From: Phycisphaerae bacterium
GTDB taxonomy: Bacteria; Planctomycetota; Phycisphaerae; SM23-33
Direction: 5' to 3'
NCBI GenBank assembly: GCA_030610965.1
Contig: JAUWQU010000121.1
Span: forward strand, 1 to 8,519
Length of the DNA stretch: 8,519 nt
Position numbers and translations under genes: made by a program. Shown in pieces: positions 1 through 7,000 of the stretch (position 1 is its first letter; every line of letters starts with the position of its first letter). The notes under the pieces were generated by a model, which saw only the letters and a list, made by a program, of their open reading frames with translations, was not told the DNA's origin and searched no databases.

Positions 1-593
1 AGGAGTTCAACAGCCTCGACGCCCAGCGGGAGTCGGCCGAGGCGTTCATCGCCAGCCAGCGGCACGAAGGCTGGGAGTGCCTGCCCGAGCGCTACGACGA
101 CGGCGGATTCACCGGCGGAAATATGGAGCGCCCGGCCCTCAAGCGGCTCCTGCAAGACATCGAGGCCGGCAAGGTCGACTGCGTCGTCGTATACAAGGTG
201 GATCGCCTCAGCCGGTCGTTGCTGGACTTCGCGCGTATACTGGAAGTGCTAGACAAGCAGGACTGCTCGTTCGTCTCCGTGACTCAGCAGTTCAACACCA
301 GCACGTCGATGGGCCGACTGATGCTCAATATCCTGCTCTCCTTCGCCCAGTTCGAGCGAGAGATCATCTCCGAGCGAACACGCGACAAGATGGCCGGGGC
401 TCGGCGTAAGGGCAAATGGACTGGCGGCACGCCAGTGCTTGGTTACGATGTCGATCCGGCTGGTGGACGCCTCCTGCTCAACGAGGACGAGGCTGCAAAG
501 GTGCGGACCATCTTCGAGCTCTACCTCGAATTCCATTCTCTCGTCATCTCCTATCCAGTACGATCCGGGACCGGGCATGCTCTTCTCCACTGA
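1..593 (+). pseudogene. Large serine recombinase, catalytic-domain fragment (5' end outside window, C-terminus lost)
   Basis: Open in frame from position 3 to a TGA at 591-593, giving 196 visible codons. What is seen is the back half of a serine-recombinase catalytic domain. It has 'VDCVVVYKVDRLSRSLLDF' with the active-site arginine motif DRLSRS, then 'FNTSTSMGRLMLNILLSFAQ' followed by 'FEREIISERTRDKM', the long helix that leads into DNA binding. The start of the Recombinase domain follows ('GKWTGGTPVLGYDVD', 'KVRTIFELYLE'). The N-terminal strand with the nucleophilic serine lies left of the window. Complete large serine recombinases are usually about 450-600 residues and continue into a Recombinase domain and a zinc ribbon. 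Here resemblance stops near position 530, and the last 20 or so codons and the other two frames up to 670 show nothing recombinase-like. I therefore read it as a broken gene. It converges on the operon to its right. A small serine resolvase is less likely because of the GG-P-GYD motif. Confidence 0.82.
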
Positions 594-602
594 CCGGTAC
601 CT

Positions 603-623
603 GCGGCTCTTATGGGTAGCCGC
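603..623. terminator. Weak inverted repeat between convergent genes, possible terminator
   Basis: GCGGCT at 603-608 pairs with AGCCGC at 618-623 around a 9-nt loop. It lies 48 bases past the stop of the SGNH gene and just past the recombinase stop, so it could serve either strand. The stem is only 6 bp and there is no T-tract on either side, so an intrinsic terminator is not proven. I saw nothing better in 594-670. Confidence 0.2.
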
Positions 624-670
624 TCGCTTCAACATTCTCGAGCCTCCTCTCTTGAGCGACCACGGTCTGC

Positions 671-1762
671 CTATTGGCCCATCCATTCTCTGCACTTCGG
701 GTCGGCCAGCATCTCCTCGGCGATCAGGGCATACCCTTCGGCGAGCGGATGGCTGGCGTCGGCGTACATGCGGCTCGGCAGGTCGGGCACAAGGAAGTAT
801 GGTATCTCCTTCTTCTCGGCCCACTCCGTGACCTGTCTCTGCACGCGCCGGAATCGTTCGAGACTCTCGTCGGTCATGGTGTATGGGTTGAAGGGGCCGA
901 TTACGAGCAGGATTTCGTTGCCGCTGGCATCTAGCTTGTCGACGGTTCTTTCGAAGCTCGCCCACTGCAGGGACTCCTCGAAGCCCATCCATTCCCAATC
1001 GTGCTTTCTGATTCGCCGCGCTTGCCAACTGCGGTCGTCGTTCTGCTTCTCTCTTTCGGCCGCATCGATCGAGAGGGAGAAGCGCTCGAAGGGATTCCCC
1101 CGGGGGTGCTCGAGAACCCACGAGGCGACATCGTTGTTGTCGAGGAAGCAGAGCCTCAAATGGTGCTGCAGGCGCAGGAAGGCTATGTGCCGCTCGAGGA
1201 CTATGCCGACGCGTGTGAGAAACCCCTCTCTGTATGACGCTATCCGAGGGAAGAATTGGGGGATGAGCCGCGGATGATGAATGCGAGGCTCCTGCCCGCC
1301 GCGCAGATCGTAGCGTCTTGAGGTCATCCAGAGGGGATTGAAGTGCAGCATCACTCTCTTGCCCTTGATGGCCCCGCCGTAGCAGCGCATCAGGCCTTCC
1401 ATGGCCACGTTGTGCAGCCCATCTACCGCCAGGTTCGCGATTCTATCCTCGCCGAGGGCGCGATTGAGATGCGCCGGCAGGGTGTTGTCGTTGTCGACGT
1501 AGGCCCCCCAGATCACCGAGTCCCCGAGGAAGACCACAGGGCAGCGCCGGCAGGCGATCTCCGTGCAGCCCCGGTACAGCCAGTAGTCGTCCCGCAGGTC
1601 CTGTGCGAGGCGGAAATCCGGGCCCACCGGGACGTCCTCGAGGGATCTCCAGAGACACGGAAAGAGGGCGAAGACCGCTATCAGAAAGGCCGGCAGCACA
1701 ATCGCCCACTCCCCGGGTGAAAGCCTGACCGAATTGGAGCTGTATGCCGTCTCTTCGTTCAT
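671..1762 (-). CDS. Membrane-anchored SGNH/GDSL hydrolase-like protein, probable glycan O-acetyltransferase partner of the MBOAT
   Basis: 363 residues. One hydrophobic segment at about residues 17-38 acts as an N-terminal anchor and should place the catalytic part outside the cytoplasmic membrane. SGNH blocks are visible: 'VVFLGDSVIWG' with nucleophile Ser82, 'NLAVDGLHN' with Gly115 as candidate oxyanion glycine, 'HFNPLW' with Asn142, and 'DASHPLAEGY' with Asp335 and His338 completing a Ser-Asp-His triad. A strand 'EILLVIGPFNPYTM' (about 283-296) sits in the core. The protein matches the plan of DltD, AlgJ/AlgX and PatB-type proteins, which pair with an MBOAT to move acyl groups onto surface polymers. 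The ATG at 1762 follows the MBOAT stop by 3 nt and has no clear Shine-Dalgarno sequence, which suggests translational coupling. Acetyl transfer is inferred from context; a deacetylase or esterase is the main alternative. The target glycan is unknown. Confidence 0.8.
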   Translation of the reverse strand: MNEETAYSSNSVRLSPGEWAIVLPAFLIAVFALFPCLWRSLEDVPVGPDFRLAQDLRDDYWLYRGCTEIACRRCPVVFLGDSVIWGAYVDNDNTLPAHLNRALGEDRIANLAVDGLHNVAMEGLMRCYGGAIKGKRVMLHFNPLWMTSRRYDLRGGQEPRIHHPRLIPQFFPRIASYREGFLTRVGIVLERHIAFLRLQHHLRLCFLDNNDVASWVLEHPRGNPFERFSLSIDAAEREKQNDDRSWQARRIRKHDWEWMGFEESLQWASFERTVDKLDASGNEILLVIGPFNPYTMTDESLERFRRVQRQVTEWAEKKEIPYFLVPDLPSRMYADASHPLAEGYALIAEEMLADPKCREWMGQ

Positions 1763-1765
1763 GGT

Positions 1766-3142
1766 CTAAAAGGCGAAGTAGATGAAAGGTTCATGTGCGG
1801 GCGTCGCAAACATCACGAGGTACGTGAGCATCGCAAGCACGAGGCCCACTCGCACCGGGCGCCACTGCAGAACCCCCTGCAGCGAGGAATTGTAAACGAT
1901 CTGGTAGAGCCAGGCCGCCAGGATCATCACGAACATCATGATCGGCGCCTCTCGAAGACCCCCTGCGGGTCCTCCGGCTATGCGCCCGAGGACGAGGAAT
2001 GCCTCCCCCACATCCCGGGCGCGGAAGAAAACCCATCCGAGACAGACGAGATGAAAGGTGAGCACCTGCTTGATGAACGTGGGCACCCTCCCGTAGAGGG
2101 CGCTTCCCTCCAATTCGCGTGTAAGCACCACACCCATCGCGTGCACGCCGCCCCATAATACGAACCTCCAGGCGGCACCGTGCCAGATTCCGGCGATTGC
2201 CATCGTGATGATGATGTTGCAGTACGCCGTGAACTTCCCCTTCCTGTTTCCGCCGAGAGGTATGTAGACGTAGTCCCGGAACCAGCTCGAGAGGCTGATA
2301 TGCCAACGCCGCCAGAAATCTCGCAGGCCCGTGGCAGTGTAGGGATTGTTGAAGTTGAGGCTGAGGCGAAGGCCCATGGCCCTGGCCACGCCGCGAGCCA
2401 TGTCGGTGTAGCCGCTGAAATCGAAATAGATCTGCCAGGCGAACGCGTAGGTGGCCAGGATCAGGGATGCCCTCCCGAATTCGCGGGGGGCCTCGTATAT
2501 GGGATCGACGTACCGCGCCAGGAAATCGGCCATGGCAACCTTCTTGAACAGGCCCACCAGGAAGAGGGAGAGGCCGTCGCTGATGTCCGTCAGGCGGACG
2601 CGCGGCCCCTGCTCGAGCTGCGGGAGCAGCGCCCCGGCTCGTTCGATCGGACCGGCGACAAGCTGCGGGAAGAGGGCCACGAACGAGGCGAAGCGGATGA
2701 AGCTGCGTTCCGGCTGCAGTCGTCCGCGGTAGAGGTCGATCGTGTAGCTCATCGACTGGAATGTGTAGAAGGAGATGCCGACGGGCAAGAGCACGTCGGG
2801 GGCGGGGAGGACGTACGAGACGCCGATCTGACCGAGCAGCCAGTTCAGGTTCTCCGTAACAAACCCCGCGTACTTGAAGAACCCGAGCAGGCCCAGGTTG
2901 TTGCAGATACTGAAGGCCAGCCATGCCCTCTTCCTCCCGGCCGCGGCCATGCGGAGTCCCGCCAGGTAGTCGATCGCCGTGGAGTAGACGATCAAAAGAA
3001 GATAGAGAGGATTCCACCAGCCGTAGAAGAAGTAGGAGGCGATCAGGAGCCACAGATTCATGAAGCGGGTCTTCTTGACGGACAGGTAGACGACGTAGAC
3101 GACGATGAAGAAGACGAGGAATTCCCGGCTATGAAAGAGCAT
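1766..3142 (-). CDS. MBOAT-family membrane O-acyltransferase (AlgI-like)
   Basis: 458 residues, close to the usual AlgI length. Many hydrophobic segments run from residue 7 to about 447, with a membrane-embedded core. Family motifs appear in order: 'PVGISFYTFQSMSYTID' (120-136), 'FPQLVAGPIERA' (158-169), 'YFDFSGYTDMARG' (239-251), 'LNFNNPY' (262-268), 'DFWRRWHISLSSWFRDY' (275-291), 'IPLGGNRKG' (294-302) and 'GIWHGAAWRFVLWGGVH' (318-334). His281 and His321 are the conserved MBOAT histidines; the second matches the essential catalytic histidine of AlgI. The family moves acetyl groups from cytoplasmic donors across the membrane to an extracytoplasmic acceptor or partner protein. The next gene encodes a likely partner, an SGNH protein. 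The ATG at 3142 follows a G-rich weak ribosome site (GGGGG, about 3150-3154). No alginate-synthesis genes are present, so the name algI is not justified, and the acceptor is unknown. Confidence 0.95.
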   Translation of the reverse strand: MLFHSREFLVFFIVVYVVYLSVKKTRFMNLWLLIASYFFYGWWNPLYLLLIVYSTAIDYLAGLRMAAAGRKRAWLAFSICNNLGLLGFFKYAGFVTENLNWLLGQIGVSYVLPAPDVLLPVGISFYTFQSMSYTIDLYRGRLQPERSFIRFASFVALFPQLVAGPIERAGALLPQLEQGPRVRLTDISDGLSLFLVGLFKKVAMADFLARYVDPIYEAPREFGRASLILATYAFAWQIYFDFSGYTDMARGVARAMGLRLSLNFNNPYTATGLRDFWRRWHISLSSWFRDYVYIPLGGNRKGKFTAYCNIIITMAIAGIWHGAAWRFVLWGGVHAMGVVLTRELEGSALYGRVPTFIKQVLTFHLVCLGWVFFRARDVGEAFLVLGRIAGGPAGGLREAPIMMFVMILAAWLYQIVYNSSLQGVLQWRPVRVGLVLAMLTYLVMFATPAHEPFIYFAF

Positions 3143-3212
3143 TAGATCGCCCCCGGTGGTCGCCGCGCTGACGACGACGGCGGAAACGCAGCAGTCCGGA
3201 CAGAGGAGGAGC

Positions 3213-4088
3213 TCACGGCGAACACCTCCTCACGCAACGGAATCCTATGGTGTCGCTGGCGAAACAGGCATCTATGAATCCCGGATCCTCGCCCGCGCGG
3301 CGGGATGACCGGCAGCTGCCTGCCTCGGAGTCCCACGCGCCCCCGCGCAGGACCGTCCTCTTTCTCTCGGCGGGTCCACGCGGATTCTCCTCGGGGCTGA
3401 CCGCATAGTACTCCTTATCGAAGAAGTCGTTGCACCACTCGGACACGTTTCCGTACATGTCATGGAGCCCCCACGGGTTGGGCTTCTTCCGCCCCACGGG
3501 ATGAGTCTTCCTGGAGGAGTTGCCCGAGAACCACGCGTGCCTGCTCAGTCCGCGCGGGGCCGGGCCGAAGAAGTAGTCCGTCTCCGTCCCCGCCCGGCAG
3601 GCGTATTCCCATTCCGCCTCCGTTGGGAGCCTGTACCCGTTCGCGTCGAAATCGCAGTCCCCCGTCTCCTCGTCGTAACAGGGAGTGAGTCCCTCCGCGC
3701 GGGAGCGCGCGTTGCAGTAAAGGGCCGCGTCGGCCCAGACGATCCTCTCCACCGGGCGGCCGGGGTCCTTGAAATGGGAGGGGTTGCGGAAGGCAAGCCT
3801 TTCGTATTCCTCCTGGGTGACCTCGTATTGATCCATTAGAAAGGAGTCGACCCGGACCGTGTGTCTCGGCCTCTCCTCGGGCGGCCCCTTTTCGTTTCCC
3901 ATCTCGAAGGAGCCGCCGGGAACGAGGACCATCTTGACGCCCGTCTCCGTCTCTATGATGCGCGACGAGCCCGCGGTCTCACTGCGGCTGCGAACCGTCC
4001 CGTGCCGGATACCATAGATGACCGCGGAGATCACGCAGAGGCAGATCACTCCCGCTGTCAACTTCTGAGGTCGCTGATTCATCCCCAC
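3213..4088 (-). CDS. Membrane-tethered FGE-sulfatase-family (SUMF1-like) protein
   Basis: 291 residues. A hydrophobic segment at about 10-26 works as a signal anchor, then a linker leads to one FGE-sulfatase domain from about 48 to 287. Hallmarks are 'MVLVPGGSFEMG' (53-64), 'DQYEVTQEEYERL' (86-98), 'GYRLPTEAEWEYACRAGTE' (151-169), 'NPWGLHDMYGNVSEWC' (204-219), 'VLRGGAW' (246-252) and a closing 'IGFRCVR' (281-287). Aligned by eye to human FGE, Cys259 fits the catalytic Cys341, but the position of Cys336 is Ser254. A classical copper-dependent formylglycine oxidase needs both cysteines, and no sulfatase gene is visible, so sulfatase activation is not supported. Many bacterial members of this fold have other or unknown roles. 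The start is a GTG touching the TAA of the upstream gene with no gap; GGAG at 4095-4098 lies 6 nt before it. An ATG two codons later (4082) is the alternative. The cellular site is probably the outer face of the inner membrane. Confidence 0.88.
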   Translation of the reverse strand: MGMNQRPQKLTAGVICLCVISAVIYGIRHGTVRSRSETAGSSRIIETETGVKMVLVPGGSFEMGNEKGPPEERPRHTVRVDSFLMDQYEVTQEEYERLAFRNPSHFKDPGRPVERIVWADAALYCNARSRAEGLTPCYDEETGDCDFDANGYRLPTEAEWEYACRAGTETDYFFGPAPRGLSRHAWFSGNSSRKTHPVGRKKPNPWGLHDMYGNVSEWCNDFFDKEYYAVSPEENPRGPAERKRTVLRGGAWDSEAGSCRSSRRAGEDPGFIDACFASDTIGFRCVRRCSP

Positions 4089-7000
4089 TTACTTCTCCGG
4101 GCAAGGCACGAAGACCCAGTCCGGCTCCTTATTGCTCCTGCCGTCGGTCGTCAACATCGTAAAGGTGCCCGGGTTCTTTGTATCCACGACACAGATATTC
4201 CAACCCTTCGCCCGCCTGCCGACGACGTATGCCGCCCTTCCCATCCTCCCCGACGGTCTGGAGCCGCGGCTGAAGGCGAGGTACCTTGCGTCGGGCGACC
4301 AGTCCGCGTGATAGACTTCCATCGGGAAGGGAACGGCGACAACCCGGCGCAGATTCGTGACCCGGGGTGTCGGCGATTCCATGTCCAGATCGCCGACCTC
4401 GATCCACATCTTGTCGCCCTCGTGCTCCTTGGCCCACGCGATGTGCTTTCCGTCCAGGCTGACATCGGGTCGGCACTGCCACACGGGATGCTTCGAGGAC
4501 CGCAGCTCGACAACCCGGTTCCCATTCACCTCAATCGCCACGATGGAGTGGTAGAACCCGAGCCCGCCCATGGCGCTGGCGATGATCCACTTGCCGTCGG
4601 GCGTCCAGCAGGGATTCAAGAGACCGCCGATTCTCTTGTTCGTGTGCTGCCTTGTCTTGCGGGTTCTGAGATCGTAGAAATACAGGCCCGTGTTCGCGCC
4701 GCCGCCCTCACGGTAGTTGATGTACTTGCCCTTCATGAAGGCGATCGTGGCACCGTCGGGGCTCCAGCAGGGCTGGCGCCCGCGGTTGGCGATCTTCTTG
4801 CGGCCGGTGCCGTCGAGGTTCATATAGTAGGCATGACGAGCCCGGGACTTGCCCTTTCCTTCCTCCGCAACGAAACAGATGCGCTTCCCGTCGGGCGAGG
4901 CGCGGGGGCATAGCTCGTCGATGTGGGCCGTGCGCGTGAGGTTGACCGGGTCAGACCCGTTCGCGTTCATCACATACAGTTCCCAGTTGTCATCGCGATG
5001 GGTCTCGAAGAGAATCTTGTGCGGGCAGGTCTCCAACGACTCCAGGGCAATCGCGAGGTTGTCCGCGTGCCGGAGCGTAGGGCCGAGGAAGGAGGCGAAG
5101 CCGACGCGGTCGAACGTGAAGCCGGCGCCGATGTCGACCGCCGCGCCCTGCGAAACACCGTTGATGAACAGCTCGGCGGTGTCCTGATCGGCGGGGCTCG
5201 CGCCGAAGCGGATCTTGATCAGGAAGGTCTTCACGCCGGTCACGTCGTCGAAATCGATCATGGCGCTGCCGATGCCGAGCTTCTGGTTGCCATAGGCGGC
5301 GAGAGCGATCACGCGGTTGGCGTCGCGGTCGCCGCCGCTGTGGGCTTCGAACGCGGTCCACTCGCGGCTCAACGCGAGGTCCACGCTGATGGTGTACGTA
5401 ATCCCGGCATCGATCAGGCCGCCGATCGGGGCGTCGAGGTCTCTGTGCACCCGGCTGTTGCCGCCGACACGGATCCGGCCGCCGGATACCACGCCGCCGG
5501 CCCCCCGGCTGTTGCGCCACGCGCCGGCCCAGCCAGGCTCGGCGCCGGAGCCCTTGCCCGCCAGCTGCCCGTCGCGGTACGAGAAGTCGTCCCGGGCGCC
5601 GGCGACCCGATGGGTGTCGCCCTTACACGTCGCGCGCTTCTCATTGAACACGGAGCTCTCGTCGTCCCCGTTCGTCGCGACGACTGCGAAGCAGTAGGTC
5701 CTGCCGGTCGCCAGGCCGGTGACGACACACGGACTCGACCGCACGCCCTTCAGGGCCCCGGTGTACACCCCGGGTGTCGTCCCGTACTTGACCGTGTAGC
5801 CCGTGGCCTCGTTCACGGTCTGGAACCACAGGATGGCCTTCCCGTCGTATCCCCGGACGGCCTTCAGCAGCGGCGAGAACGGCTTGTTCTCCGTTGTGAA
5901 GCGGAAGGCGTTGTTCGAGGCGTCCGTTGAATGAGTGTGCTTCCTGTCATGCGCCTTCACGCGCCAGGAGTATCGGATGTTCGCGTCCAGCAGATCCGGG
6001 TTGATCGTATGCGCCGAGTGCGAGATGTGCGTCCGCTTGATCTCCGGACTGGAGAAATCCGGGTTGTCGTCGATCTCCAACGTATAGAACGTCGCGCCGT
6101 TGGAGTCCGTCCAGTCGAACGTCGCCCTTCGCGCCACGTCGGCCGCCCCGGCGCGTGGGCTCACCAACGAGAAACGTCCCGGATTCTTGCCGGCGGGTCT
6201 CGTCGTGAAACGGAACACGGGACCGTTCATCAGGCGCGAGCCGTGCGCGTTCACGGCATACACCTTGTAGTAGTAGGTGGTGTCGTTCGCCAGCGGCGCC
6301 GGCAGCGTATAGTACTCGTAGGTCCGGACGACGATCCCGGACTGCGTGCGCTCGGGGCTCGAGAAATCGCGGTCGTCGTCGATCACCAGGGTATAGGAGT
6401 CGGCCGCGTACGCCCGGGTCCAGTAGAACCGAGGCGTCGTGGAAATCCCGTTGTTGCCGTCCACGGGAACCTGCAGGCTGAACCGGCCGGGCACCTTCGT
6501 GTTCGAGCCCACCCGGAACGTGTATTTCATGCGATGCGCGGCCGGGGTCGAACCGTGGGCGTTTGACGCCGTGACGGTCCAGTAGTACAGCTTGCCTTCC
6601 GTAAGGGGCCTGGTCAGCGTGCAGCGTGTCCCCTCGATCCCCGCGGCCTCGACCACCGGGTCGGAGAAATCGCCCGTCTCGGACACCCTCACGGTGTACG
6701 TCGACGCGCCCGTCGCGGGCGTCCAGGTAAACGTGGGTTCCGGCAGCGCGATCACGCCGTCGTCCGGCGCCTTCAGGCAGAAGGACCCCGGCGCGCTGGC
6801 CTGCTTCTTGACCACGACAAGCCACACGTCCTCGGGCACCATCGTGATCCGCGTCCGCAGATCCCGCGTCGACCGCGGCGTGGCGCTGCCCTGGAACTGC
6901 AGTCCGTCATTCTCGGTCCGGACAACCCTGTACTTGTCCACCCGGACCGGGGCGCCGAAGAAAGGCTGGTTCTTGAGCGCGAGGTTCAGCGTGACGGCAT

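Noticed and set aside
249..1121. - strand open frame spanning the recombinase end and the SGNH gene
   Set aside because: It overlaps both real genes out of frame; neither its sequence nor its position suggests a gene.
2180..3145. Long + strand open frame (321 codons) opposite the MBOAT gene
   Set aside because: Low-complexity, charged translation with no family motif; it is the antisense shadow of a clear MBOAT gene in GC-rich DNA.
3213..4088. Naming the FGE-family gene as a sulfatase-activating enzyme
   Set aside because: One of the two catalytic cysteines is replaced and no sulfatase is present in the window.
3861..5930. Two + strand open frames of 335-350 codons opposite the propeller and LamG regions
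   Set aside because: Composition is typical of GC-rich antisense frames, and the sense strand carries clear domains.
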